Part shown: in pieces, positions 14,139-22,701 of the stretch
Layout: the number at the start of each line of letters is the position of its first letter
How positions within the stretch are numbered: the stretch's first letter is position 1
Assembly: GCA_944386605.1 (NCBI GenBank)
Contig: CALXBS010000001.1
Coordinates: 93,718 to 125,893, forward strand
Origin: an uncultured Clostridia bacterium
Lineage (GTDB): Bacteria; Bacillota; Clostridia; TANB77; CAG-465
Direction: 5' to 3'
Length of the DNA: 32,176 nucleotides
Notes under the pieces: model-generated
Databases searched by the model: none
The model's input: the letters and a program-made list of their open reading frames with translations, nothing else
What the model was told of the DNA's origin: nothing
Translations under genes and position numbers: made by a program

Positions 14139-16814
14139 ATGGAAAAAGAGGTCTATAAAAAAAAGGTTGAGAAAGTATTAGAAGATTATCATACATCTTT
14201 TGAGGGATTAAGTAGTGATAAAGCTCAGGAGCTATTAAAGAAAAACGGTTTAAATAAATTAAAAGAAGTAAAGAAAAAAAGTTTATTTGTGATGTTTTTA
14301 GAGCAGTTTAAAAACTTAATGATTATTATTTTAATCATTTCTGCTATTTTATCTGCAGTAGTATCTTATAAAACAAATGAGCCTTTTACAGATACGATTA
14401 TTATTCTTGTAGTGGTTATTCTAAATGCAATTTTAGGAGTTATGCAGGAAAGTAAAGCAGAAAAGGCAATTGAAGCTTTAAAACAAATGTCTTTACCTTA
14501 TATCAAGGTAAGAAGAGATAATACGATTCTTAGTGTAAAAACAGAAGAATTAGTTGTAGGAGATATTGTCATTTTAGAGGCTGGGGATTATATTCCAGCG
14601 GATATGAGAATTATAGAAAATCATAGTTTAAGAATCGAAGAATCTGCACTTACTGGTGAGTCTGTTCCTGTAGATAAAGATATAAAAGAAATTTCTAGTA
14701 ATAAAAGTATCCCTTTGGCTGAAAGAGTAAATATGGCTTATTCAGGTAGCAGTGTTGTTTATGGTAGAGGAGAAGCAGTAGTAGTTGCAACAGGGATGGA
14801 TACAGAACTTGGAAAAATTGCAGAAGCAATATCAAATCAAAAAGTAGAAATTACCCCTTTACAAAAAAAGATTAATGAGCTAAGTAAAATATTAAGTATT
14901 ATTGTAGTAGTTATTGCTATTGTGATGTTTATTGTAGGATATTTGCAAGGAAATAATGCTTTAGATGTATTTATGCTTGCTATTTCGCTTGCTGTTGCAG
15001 CGATTCCAGAAGGATTATCTGCAGTAATTACCATTACACTTGCTTTAGGAGTACAAAAAATGGCAAAAGAAAAAGCCATTGTAAGAAAGCTTTCTGCAGT
15101 TGAAACATTAGGTTCTACTCAGGTAATTTGTACAGATAAAACAGGAACATTAACACAGAATAAAATGAATTTAAGACAAATTTATTTAGAGGATGAGTTA
15201 GTTTCTGTTATTGAAGATACAGAAGTTGAGGCGTTAAAAAATAACCAAAAATTTCAGTTTGGGCTTGAAAAGCTTTTAGACATTATTTTGCTTTGTAATG
15301 ATACAGAATTTGGAGAAGATAATGGACAAAAAGTATTATTAGGTGATCCAACAGAAACTGCTTTGGTAGATTTTGGAAAAAGAATTGGATATGACAAAGA
15401 GGCACTAACTGAAAAATATAAACGTATTGATGAAATACCATTTGATTCTACTAGAAAGTTGATGACAACGATTCATCAAATGTCAGAGCAAGAATATTTG
15501 GTGTTTACAAAGGGTGCTGTAGAATCTCTTTTAAATGTTTGTACCAGAATTTTAAAAAATGGGAAAATTGAAAAATTAACTGAAAAAGATAAAAAGAAAA
15601 TTTTAGACAATCATTTGGTGATGGCAAAATCTGCTTTACGTGTTCTTGCATGTGCTTATCGTGAAACACAAAAGGATAAAAAAGCAGAAGAGGTAGAAAA
15701 TGATTTGATTTTTGTCGGATTAGTTGGAATGATAGATCCACCTAGAAAAGAGGCAAAAAGAGCAGTTGAAAAATGTTTTATGGCTGGAATGATTCCGGTT
15801 ATGATTACAGGAGACAGTAAAGAAACTGCAATTGCGATTGCAAAAGAACTAGGAATATTACAAAATGAAAATGAAGCTATTACGGGTACTGAATTAGATA
15901 AAATGTCAGATGAGGAATTAAGTCAAAAAGTAGGACAAATTCGTGTGTATGCAAGGGTTTCTCCAGAAAATAAGATAAGAATTGTAAAAGCTTGGAAAAA
16001 ACAAGGAAAAATTGTGGCTATGACAGGAGATGGTGTAAATGACGCACCAGCTCTAAAAGGAGCAGATATTGGTATTGGAATGGGAATTAATGGTACAGAA
16101 GTATCTAAAAGTGTTTCTTCCATGGTTCTTGCAGATGATAATTTTGCAACCATTATAGTAGCCGTAAAAGAAGGTAGAAGAATTTATAATAATATTCAAA
16201 ATGTAATTGCTTATTTACTTGCGTCTAATTTAGCAGAAGTTTTAATTATTGCAATTGCAACATTTCTTAATAAGACATTACTATTACCAATTCAAATATT
16301 ATGGATTAATTTGGTAACAGATACAATTCCTGCAATTGCACTGGGATTTGAAAAAGAAGAAAAAGGAATTATGCGTCAAAAGCCACGTGATTCACAAGAA
16401 AGTATATTTACGCCTTTCTTGATTTCTAGAATTGTGATTCCAGGAGTTATCAAGACGATTATTGTATTTATTTTATACTTTATGATGGATAATTTATATG
16501 GTCATGAAATTGCAAGTGCTACGATTTTTATTACGTTAACATTTATTGAAATTTTATTTGCTTATGTTTATAGATCTAGCAAAAAGTCAGTATTTAAAAT
16601 AGGAGTATTTTCTAATAAACCTATGTTATTATGTGTTTTAGGTACGTTAGCTTTACAAATATTTATCTTTTCAATACCATCACTAGCAAATTTATTAGCG
16701 GTTCCTATGATGCCATTTTCTATTTATATGATTATTGGTTTAGTATCTGTTTTAACAGTTATTTTATTTGAAATGATAAAATTAATTTTAGCCAAGGTAT
16801 TTAAACAGAATTAA
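14139..16814 (+). CDS. P-type Ca2+-transporting ATPase (type IIA)
   Basis: An 891-residue cation pump with the full P-ATPase layout: actuator TGES loop, phosphorylated Asp333 in CTDKTGTLTQNKMN, KGAVESLL nucleotide-site motif, and GDGVNDAPALKGADIG hinge. Ion-site segments favour calcium: TM4 AAIPEGL, TM5 ASNLAEV (Asn and Glu), TM6 INLVTDTIPA (Asn, Thr, Asp) and TM8 FIEILFAY (Glu) match both SERCA-like sites. It probably exports Ca2+ from the cytoplasm at the cost of ATP, as in PacL or YloB. The ribosome site AGGAGGAAGG is just upstream of the ATG. It is downstream of, and likely cotranscribed with, the beta-helix membrane protein. Sporulating cells need Ca2+ handling for dipicolinate, but a link is not shown. 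Confidence 0.93.
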   Translation: MEKEVYKKKVEKVLEDYHTSFEGLSSDKAQELLKKNGLNKLKEVKKKSLFVMFLEQFKNLMIIILIISAILSAVVSYKTNEPFTDTIIILVVVILNAILGVMQESKAEKAIEALKQMSLPYIKVRRDNTILSVKTEELVVGDIVILEAGDYIPADMRIIENHSLRIEESALTGESVPVDKDIKEISSNKSIPLAERVNMAYSGSSVVYGRGEAVVVATGMDTELGKIAEAISNQKVEITPLQKKINELSKILSIIVVVIAIVMFIVGYLQGNNALDVFMLAISLAVAAIPEGLSAVITITLALGVQKMAKEKAIVRKLSAVETLGSTQVICTDKTGTLTQNKMNLRQIYLEDELVSVIEDTEVEALKNNQKFQFGLEKLLDIILLCNDTEFGEDNGQKVLLGDPTETALVDFGKRIGYDKEALTEKYKRIDEIPFDSTRKLMTTIHQMSEQEYLVFTKGAVESLLNVCTRILKNGKIEKLTEKDKKKILDNHLVMAKSALRVLACAYRETQKDKKAEEVENDLIFVGLVGMIDPPRKEAKRAVEKCFMAGMIPVMITGDSKETAIAIAKELGILQNENEAITGTELDKMSDEELSQKVGQIRVYARVSPENKIRIVKAWKKQGKIVAMTGDGVNDAPALKGADIGIGMGINGTEVSKSVSSMVLADDNFATIIVAVKEGRRIYNNIQNVIAYLLASNLAEVLIIAIATFLNKTLLLPIQILWINLVTDTIPAIALGFEKEEKGIMRQKPRDSQESIFTPFLISRIVIPGVIKTIIVFILYFMMDNLYGHEIASATIFITLTFIEILFAYVYRSSKKSVFKIGVFSNKPMLLCVLGTLALQIFIFSIPSLANLLAVPMMPFSIYMIIGLVSVLTVILFEMIKLILAKVFKQN

Positions 16815-16865
16815 ATCATAAAAATAAATATTTGACATAAGTTATATTAAAGGAGTGGTATACTT

Positions 16866-17270
16866 ATGTTTGAAAATTTATTTACTAATTTCTTTAAAAA
16901 TGGTAATAGGATGTTTAGAAATAGAAGTGCAGGAAATTATAGGAATTATTTAAACTATAAGTTGATTAATTTTGAAACAGCAAAAGATTATATTGAAAAT
17001 AATAAAGTACTACTATTAGATGTAAGATCAGAAGGAGAATATAGTTTAATGCACATTCAAAATGCAATTAATATGCCTGTAGAAGAGATTGAAAAACAAA
17101 TTTTAATCTATGAACAGACACAACCCATTATGGTATATTGTTCAAGTGGTTCTAGAAGTAAAAATGCAATTATCATTTTAAATCAATTAGGATATAATAA
17201 TATATATATATGGGAATATGGTTCTTTAGCCAATTTCCCATATAAGAATATGATAGTATATAATAAATAG
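16866..17270 (+). CDS. Rhodanese-domain protein
   Basis: A 134-residue protein with one rhodanese domain (about residues 34-130). It contains LLLDVRSEGEYSLMHIQNAINMP, and the active-site loop VYCSSGSRS with Cys92, which would carry a persulfide. The six-residue loop after Cys (SSGSRS) is typical of sulfurtransferases rather than of phosphatases. A basic, Asn-rich N-terminal extension of about 30 residues has no signal peptide. AAAGGAGTGG precedes the ATG. It is followed after nine bases by a thioredoxin, so the pair may act together in sulfur or redox chemistry; the substrate is unknown. No promoter is clear in the 51-base gap after the ATPase. Confidence 0.9.
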   Translation: MFENLFTNFFKNGNRMFRNRSAGNYRNYLNYKLINFETAKDYIENNKVLLLDVRSEGEYSLMHIQNAINMPVEEIEKQILIYEQTQPIMVYCSSGSRSKNAIIILNQLGYNNIYIWEYGSLANFPYKNMIVYNK

Positions 17271-17279
17271 GAGGTAGTT

Positions 17280-17609
17280 ATGATAAAACATATCAGTGAT
17301 GATGACTTTGAAAAAGAAGTTTTTAGTAAAAAAGGGGTTTGTTTAGTGGATTTTTATGCAACATGGTGTGGACCTTGTATGATGGAATCGAAAGTATTAG
17401 AAGAAATTGGACAGAGCCGAGCAGGATATGAGATTTTAAAAGTAGATGTTGATAAAAATTCAAGAGTGGCTTCTGAATTAGAGATTGATACAATTCCAAC
17501 TATTTGTATCTATAAAGATGGAAAATTAGTTGAAAAAAGAATTGGATTTATGGATAAAGAACAGATTTTAAATTTGATTGAAAAGTATAGCGATGAACTT
17601 CAAATGTAA
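17280..17609 (+). CDS. Thioredoxin
   Basis: A 109-residue thioredoxin-fold protein with active site WCGPC (Cys30 and Cys33) in VDFYATWCGPCMME, and the cis-Pro loop DTIPTICIYKDGK near residues 71-83. It is normal length for a cytoplasmic thioredoxin, without a signal peptide, and would reduce protein disulfides or the rhodanese persulfide. GGAGG lies just upstream of the ATG, nine bases from the rhodanese stop. The stop codon lies in the loop of the terminator hairpin. It may not be the main TrxA of the cell. Confidence 0.93.
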   Translation: MIKHISDDDFEKEVFSKKGVCLVDFYATWCGPCMMESKVLEEIGQSRAGYEILKVDVDKNSRVASELEIDTIPTICIYKDGKLVEKRIGFMDKEQILNLIEKYSDELQM

Positions 17610-17624
17610 ATTTGAAGTTTTTTT
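17596..17624 (+). terminator. Terminator overlapping the thioredoxin stop codon
   Basis: A perfect 10-bp stem (17596-17605 with 17610-17619) with four-base loop GTAA, then a T-run to 17624. The last thioredoxin codons form the left arm and the stop codon (17607-17609) is in the loop. Confidence 0.88.
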
Positions 17625-17631
17625 GCCTAGA

Positions 17632-17797
17632 TTTACATAATAAAAATGTGATTTTTATTGTAAAGTTTACATCAAGTTTTGTTGAATAAATAAACAAATA
17701 TGAATCAAAAATGTTAAAATTGTAACAAAAATGTAATATAAATTAAACATTACTGTTATTGCATTTTATTCTAGCATTCTATATAATGTAATTACAT
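17632..17797. repeat. Cluster of TTACAT/ATGTAA motifs and palindromes
   Basis: This region between the thioredoxin terminator and the 290-residue gene is non-coding. It holds an imperfect palindrome 17632-17664, the palindrome TGTAAA-G-TTTACA (17659-17671), a lone ATGTAA at 17731, and the perfect 12-base palindrome ATGTAATTACAT (17786-17797) at the end of the -10. TTACAT or ATGTAA occurs at 17633, 17667, 17731, 17786 and 17792. It looks like a repressor or activator binding region, but I cannot name the protein; AT-rich chance is a real alternative. Confidence 0.45.
17759..17787 (+). promoter_or_regulatory. Promoter of the 290-residue protein
   Basis: TATAAT (17782-17787) with a weak TTGCAT -35 (17759-17764) at 17 bases. 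The palindrome ATGTAATTACAT overlaps the end of the -10. A second TATAAT at 17802-17807 lacks a good -35. Confidence 0.5.
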
Positions 17798-17843
17798 AAA
17801 GTATAATAACGTTTATTGTATGATACAAAAGAGGTGTTTTTAT

Positions 17844-18716
17844 ATGTTAGAGTTTTGGAAAAATGAATGGAGTTTATTTTTAGAAGATATGAAATCTTTT
17901 AAAGATGCGTTTGTAAGGATTTTTACTGGAAAACAAGAGTATTTAATGTTAGACAAAGGCGCAGAACAAGCACCAGAAGCTGAACCTATGGCAGTTGAAG
18001 AAACAACTGTTGCACAACCAGTAGCTACTTATGAACCTGATGCTGTAGATCATAAAGTAACAGCATATTTTGGTGAGAATATTGATGAGCTTAGAAAAAA
18101 TGTTAGTGGAGATAAAACACAACATGAAGTTTTAAGAGAATATGCTCAATTTTTCAAGCCATATGCAGATTCTCAAGAAATGTGCAATAGCGCTTTTAGA
18201 AAATATTATGATAGACACGCATTAAAAATTGCTACTGAAGAATTACCTGTTGAACAAGCTAGAATTATTCAAAACAATGTTGATCTATTTATTAAAGGAC
18301 AAGAAGTGTTTGGAGAAAATGGACAATTCATTGATTCAAGAGTAGATAGTATTTTTGAAAAAGTTGGAATTGATCAAGTAAACAAGGTAGTTAATATTTT
18401 ACATGATAATACTGAAGGTGGAGTAAATACACAAGGAGAAAGATTATTTGCTGAAGTAGTTAACTATATGGTAGATAATGGTGTAAAAGTTGAAAAGAAT
18501 GCTTCTATTATTAATTCAGTAAAATCTGTATTAGAAGAAAAATTAAACGAAGTTCATGCTAATTTAAGAAGTCATGAAGATTGGAATGATGAATATCAAG
18601 CTTTACTTTCTCAAGAAAGAAAATATTTATATGCATTAAATAGAATAGAGCAATATGAAACAGAACAAAGAATTTCTGATTTTGAAGATAAACTTAACAA
18701 TCTAGATGCTATTTAA
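17844..18716 (+). CDS. Soluble hypothetical protein, own transcription unit
   Basis: A 290-residue protein that I do not recognise. It has no signal peptide and no membrane segment. Residues 1-32 are aromatic-rich and amphipathic (MLEFWKNEWSLFLEDM). Residues about 36-65 form an acidic Pro/Ala/Glu/Thr linker. Residues about 66-290 look all-helical and hydrophilic, with heptad-like stretches near the end (QERKYLYALNRIEQYETEQR). The chosen ATG at 17844 lies seven bases after GAGGTG; an in-frame ATG at 17820 lacks a site. It stands alone between terminators and has the motif-rich upstream region noted above, which suggests regulated expression. A structural or scaffold role is possible but unsupported. 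Confidence 0.75.
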   Translation: MLEFWKNEWSLFLEDMKSFKDAFVRIFTGKQEYLMLDKGAEQAPEAEPMAVEETTVAQPVATYEPDAVDHKVTAYFGENIDELRKNVSGDKTQHEVLREYAQFFKPYADSQEMCNSAFRKYYDRHALKIATEELPVEQARIIQNNVDLFIKGQEVFGENGQFIDSRVDSIFEKVGIDQVNKVVNILHDNTEGGVNTQGERLFAEVVNYMVDNGVKVEKNASIINSVKSVLEEKLNEVHANLRSHEDWNDEYQALLSQERKYLYALNRIEQYETEQRISDFEDKLNNLDAI

Positions 18717-18739
18717 TAAATGTAGTAAAATGACAAAAT

Positions 18740-18776
18740 AAGTCTGTTAATGGAAAATGTTAACAGACTTTTATTT
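18740..18776 (+). terminator. Terminator of the 290-residue gene
   Basis: A perfect 11-bp stem (18740-18750 with 18760-18770), nine-base loop, then TTATTT. The T-run is short of ideal. Confidence 0.8.
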
Positions 18777-18791
18777 ATATAGCTTTTTTAC

Positions 18792-18820
18792 TTGAAAAAA
18801 AGTTCATGTTGTGCTATAAT
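18792..18820 (+). promoter_or_regulatory. Promoter of the nucleotidyltransferase-dnaG-rpoD operon
   Basis: TTGAAA (18792-18797), 17 bases, TATAAT (18815-18820) with TGC before the -10. A strong extended -10 promoter. No other clear promoter or terminator appears until 24571, so it may drive five genes. Confidence 0.8.
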
Positions 18821-18874
18821 GTTGGAGTAATTTTTAGTTACAAAATGTTAAAATATTTTAAGGAGAGATTATTT

Positions 18875-19612
18875 ATGAAATGTATTTTATTATGTGCAGG
18901 ATATGCAACAAGATTATTCCCTTTAACTGAAAATTTTCCTAAAGCACTATTAGAAGTTGGAGGAAGAGCAATACTAGATTATACGTTAGATAAAGTAAAT
19001 GAAATAGATGAAATAGATCATATTTATTTAGTAACTAACGCAAAATATACTCCTCATTTTCAAGAATGGGCTAGTAAAAAAAATAATGTAAAACCAATTA
19101 CTGTTTTTAATGATGGTACAAGCACTAATGATGATCGTTTAGGTGCAATTGGTGATATGCAATTTACAATTGAAAAAGCAGGTATTGATGATGATATTTT
19201 AGTACTTGCTACTGATAATTTATTTGATTTTAAATTAAAAGATTTTGTAGAATTCTACAATCAGAAAAAATCACCTGCTGTATGCGTAAGAGAAGAACAA
19301 GATATAAACTTGTTAAAAAGAGTAGGTGTAGCTAAAATTGATGAGGATAATAAAATTATCGATTTTGTTGAAAAACCAGCAGAACCACAAAGTAAATTTG
19401 CTGTTTATGCAGAATATATTTATCCAAAAACAGTTTTACCAAAAATAAAAGAATACTTAGACGCTGGTAATTCTTGTGATGCACCTGGTAACTTAGTAGC
19501 TTATATGTATAAGCAAACACCAACATACGCTTATGCTTTTCAAGGTGAATGTTATGATATCGGTACACACGAAGCTTTAGCTCAAGTAAATGAGTTATAT
19601 AAAAATAAATAA
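18875..19612 (+). CDS. Sugar-1-phosphate nucleotidyltransferase
   Basis: A 245-residue single-domain NTP_transferase protein. LLCAGYATRLFPLTENFPKA (residues 4-23) is the nucleotide-binding P-loop-like signature with the key Arg and Lys. ATDNLFDF near residue 110 supplies the metal-binding Asp. VEKPAEPQSKFAVYAEYIYP and GNLVAYMYKQTPTYAYAFQGECYDIGTHE follow. It would join NTP and a sugar phosphate to make an activated sugar, for envelope glycans. It is close to glucose-1-phosphate thymidylyl- or uridylyltransferases, but the substrate cannot be told. I chose the ATG at 18875 after AAGGAGAG. An upstream ATG at 18806 lies inside the promoter. The membrane protein follows after 32 bases. Confidence 0.9.
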   Translation: MKCILLCAGYATRLFPLTENFPKALLEVGGRAILDYTLDKVNEIDEIDHIYLVTNAKYTPHFQEWASKKNNVKPITVFNDGTSTNDDRLGAIGDMQFTIEKAGIDDDILVLATDNLFDFKLKDFVEFYNQKKSPAVCVREEQDINLLKRVGVAKIDEDNKIIDFVEKPAEPQSKFAVYAEYIYPKTVLPKIKEYLDAGNSCDAPGNLVAYMYKQTPTYAYAFQGECYDIGTHEALAQVNELYKNK

Positions 19613-19644
19613 TAAAAGTAGAATGAAAAGTAGGTAAAAAAGTA

Positions 19645-20874
19645 ATGAATATTAGTAAAATATCACGTAGTATAGTAGTAGGATTATTTATAATAATGAT
19701 TATATTTTTTAGTGTTATCAATATTAAAGTTATCAATAGCGGTGTAGAAGTTACAAATTCTGTAACTTCTAATATTGCTAAGCTATGCTATGTGATTATT
19801 TTAATAACTTTAGTATTAATATATATGTATATAAAAGAAAAATTATATCGTTTAAAAGTAAAGAAAAAAGTAGCTCTTATTTATAGATATATTTATATTG
19901 TATTTGTTTTAATTGCAACTAGCATTACAGTAGCATATTCTGATATAAAAATATTATCACGCTCTATGTTGTGTGTATATATTCTAATATCTGTTTTAAC
20001 AGGTTTAGTTGTAAAAAGAATCATATTTAATGTATCTAAAAGCGATATGTTATCTGTTTTTGGTATGTTTGCAAATACCATGTTAATTAATGTAATTCAT
20101 GATAAAACAATTATGTTACACTCTATGTTATTAGAGCTTTTTACACTTTTAACGATCTATATTTTTCAAAAATTAATCGATGAATTAAAACAAAGAGGAA
20201 TTAAAAATAACAAGTATTTGAATTTGTCAATTGTATTAGGACTTAGTGTTGCTTTTAGTATCCTTTTTGGAGTGAATCAATATGTATGGATTGTTCTAGG
20301 AATTGTTTTGTTTTTCTTAACTAGTAATTTAGATAGAACTTCTTTTGTTTTATCTCAGAAAACAATGGATAAGCATAAAAAAGAGGGGATTTTAAAGGTA
20401 GATAAAATTAATATTAGTAAATTACTAATATCACTGATTGTGATCTTAATTACTTCTTTTGTAACTTATCAAATCATGATTAGAATAGTTAATATCTTAC
20501 CATCTAGTAGTATAGTAGAAAGCATTACTTATTTTCGAGTAGTACAAAATTATCAATTGGAGTTTGCAAGTCTAAAAATGTATACAGAAAATTTTGTTAG
20601 CTTTTCAAAAACTTATTATATGATTTTATTTATATATATATTATTATTAGAAATATTAGCAATTTGCTTGCATAGAAGATATGATACGAAATCTACTGTC
20701 ATAAAATTTATTTTTATGGGAATATTTCTATTAATGGTAATGACAAATAAAAATATTTATTATTATCAACCTTTATTTAGTACCATGTTAATGTTGATAG
20801 CAATTGTAAATACTACCAATATTTATTATAACAGGGAAGAAAGAATTAAACTGTTAGTTGCGCAAGGAAGGTGA
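19645..20874 (+). CDS. Polytopic membrane protein of unknown function
   Basis: A 409-residue integral membrane protein with about ten to eleven hydrophobic segments. These are near residues 10-30, 43-64, 77-98, 106-126, 134-175 (two), 194-230 (two), 255-275, 330-350 and 356-400 (two). The loops are basic and there is a short charged loop near 230-255. I recognise no motif. It lies between a sugar nucleotidyltransferase and dnaG. A glycan-related transport or polymerase role is only a guess from the first neighbour. Its stop (20872-20874) overlaps the dnaG ribosome site, so dnaG translation is probably coupled to it. The ribosome site before its own ATG is weak. Confidence 0.75.
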   Translation: MNISKISRSIVVGLFIIMIIFFSVINIKVINSGVEVTNSVTSNIAKLCYVIILITLVLIYMYIKEKLYRLKVKKKVALIYRYIYIVFVLIATSITVAYSDIKILSRSMLCVYILISVLTGLVVKRIIFNVSKSDMLSVFGMFANTMLINVIHDKTIMLHSMLLELFTLLTIYIFQKLIDELKQRGIKNNKYLNLSIVLGLSVAFSILFGVNQYVWIVLGIVLFFLTSNLDRTSFVLSQKTMDKHKKEGILKVDKINISKLLISLIVILITSFVTYQIMIRIVNILPSSSIVESITYFRVVQNYQLEFASLKMYTENFVSFSKTYYMILFIYILLLEILAICLHRRYDTKSTVIKFIFMGIFLLMVMTNKNIYYYQPLFSTMLMLIAIVNTTNIYYNREERIKLLVAQGR

Positions 20875-20879
20875 ATGAA

Positions 20880-22682
20880 GTGGCTTATTATTCAGATGAT
20901 TTAATCGAAGAAGTTATTTCTCAAAATGATATAGTAGAAGTGATCTCTGAATATGTATCACTAAGAAAAAGTGGTCGAAACTATATGGGCCTTTGTCCTT
21001 TTCATAGAGAGAAAACACCTTCTTTTTGTGTCTCAATGGATAAGCAGATTTTTAAATGTTTTGGATGTTCTGTTGGTGGAAATGTCATTAGCTTTATCAT
21101 GAAAATAGAGAATTTAGAATTTTGGGAGGCAATAGAATTTTTAGCGGAAAGAGCACATATTGATACAGAGCGATATGAGATAAAGCAAAATAGTTTTGGC
21201 GCCTCTTCAGTAAAGAAAGAAGATAAAAACCGCATGTATGCTTTGTATAAAGATGTTGCTAGATTTTATCATCAAAACTTGGTTACTCTATTAAAAGAAA
21301 AAAATAACCCAGTTAAGGACTATGTTATAAGAAGAAATTTAGATGTAAAAACATTAAATAAATTTGGAATTGGGTTTGCTAATGGAAAAATGCCATTATA
21401 TGAGCATTTAAAAAAGTTAGGGTATTCAGAATCTGAAATGTTAAAATCCAATGTAGTGATTAAAAATGATCGCGGAAAGATGTATGATAAATTTTATGCA
21501 CGACTTATTTTTCCAATATTTGATATTCGTGATCGTGTCATTGCGTTTGGTGGACGAGTCTTAGACAAATCTTTACCTAAATATATGAATTCTTCAGAAA
21601 ATGAAATTTATCATAAAGGAAAAACGTTATATTTAATGAATTTTGCAAAACGTGAGCCATTAGATAATATTATCATTGTAGAAGGATATATGGATGCTAT
21701 TTCATTACAAAAAAGTGGATTTCATAATGTAGTTGCTTCTCTTGGAACTGCACTTACAGAAAACCAAGCAAGATTAATCAAAAAATATACAGATTGTGTC
21801 ATTATTGCTTATGATCAAGATGGAGCCGGTCAAGAGGCTACATTGAGAGGATTAGATATTTTAAGTGCACAACAATTAAATGTAAAAGTTTTGATTATGG
21901 ATAAAAAAGATGTTAAAGATGTAGATGAATATATTAATAAATATGGAGCAGAAAGATTACGAAATTGTATAAATCAGTCTATTTCTTTAGTAGAATTTAA
22001 AATTAAACAGTTTGAAAAAATACTAGAAAATGATACTAGTTTAGATGCCAAAATTCAGTTTTTAACACAAGCAGCAGATGTTTTAGCTAAAATAGATAAC
22101 CATATTGAAAGAGAGCTATATGTTGATAAAATAGCTAAAAAGTATAATATTGGAGTGGGACCTATTTTAGCAGAGATAGAAAAAAAGAATCAAAATGGAA
22201 AACAAGTTCTTCCTGTATCGGAGTTTCAGAGTTTTAACAATAAGTTAACACTAGTAACAGATATTAGAAAAAGACAAGAACAATATATTATTGCTTTATT
22301 GCTTACTAAGGATAAAGCCATTCAAAAGGCTATATTTGATAAAATTAAAATAGAAGATATTGAAGATGAAAAAATCAGAAAAATTTATCAATTTTTGAAT
22401 GATTTAAAAAAGGAATGTGATATAAGTAACGTCGATATATTGGTAAAAATACATGATGAAGAATTAATTAAGGAAATAACAGATATAATGTATATAGATA
22501 TTTCAGATGTAGATAGAAAAAAATTACTTCAAGATGTATTAAAATCCAAAGAAAAGGAAAAATTATATAAAAGAAGGGAAGAAATTGTTAAAAGAGTTGG
22601 AGAAAATATTTCAAGTGATGAAAGAGAAATCTTGGAATTAGAATTAAATCAGATCATTTTAGAATTATCAAAATTAAAGTAA
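20880..22682 (+). CDS. dnaG: DNA primase
   Basis: A 600-residue primase that makes RNA primers for replication. The N-terminal CHC2-type zinc-binding domain shows CPFHREKTPSF followed by FKCFGCSVGGN (about residues 38-66). The Toprim core has IIVEGYMDAISLQKSG (near 266-281) and AYDQDGAGQEATLRG near 313-327. The C-terminal helical region is the expected DnaB-interaction domain. I chose the GTG at 20880, eight bases after GGAAGG. A GTG at 20871 lies within that site. It overlaps the upstream gene's end region and is followed after 19 bases by rpoD, forming the classic dnaG-rpoD unit. Confidence 0.96.
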   Translation: MAYYSDDLIEEVISQNDIVEVISEYVSLRKSGRNYMGLCPFHREKTPSFCVSMDKQIFKCFGCSVGGNVISFIMKIENLEFWEAIEFLAERAHIDTERYEIKQNSFGASSVKKEDKNRMYALYKDVARFYHQNLVTLLKEKNNPVKDYVIRRNLDVKTLNKFGIGFANGKMPLYEHLKKLGYSESEMLKSNVVIKNDRGKMYDKFYARLIFPIFDIRDRVIAFGGRVLDKSLPKYMNSSENEIYHKGKTLYLMNFAKREPLDNIIIVEGYMDAISLQKSGFHNVVASLGTALTENQARLIKKYTDCVIIAYDQDGAGQEATLRGLDILSAQQLNVKVLIMDKKDVKDVDEYINKYGAERLRNCINQSISLVEFKIKQFEKILENDTSLDAKIQFLTQAADVLAKIDNHIERELYVDKIAKKYNIGVGPILAEIEKKNQNGKQVLPVSEFQSFNNKLTLVTDIRKRQEQYIIALLLTKDKAIQKAIFDKIKIEDIEDEKIRKIYQFLNDLKKECDISNVDILVKIHDEELIKEITDIMYIDISDVDRKKLLQDVLKSKEKEKLYKRREEIVKRVGENISSDEREILELELNQIILELSKLK

Positions 22683-22701
22683 TGAAAGGGAGTCTTAAGG
22701 A

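Noticed and set aside
16832-16864. TTGACA before the rhodanese gene as a promoter
   Set aside because: The only -10-like boxes are 5 (TATATT) or 21 (TATACT) bases away, outside workable spacing, and the latter is next to the start codon.
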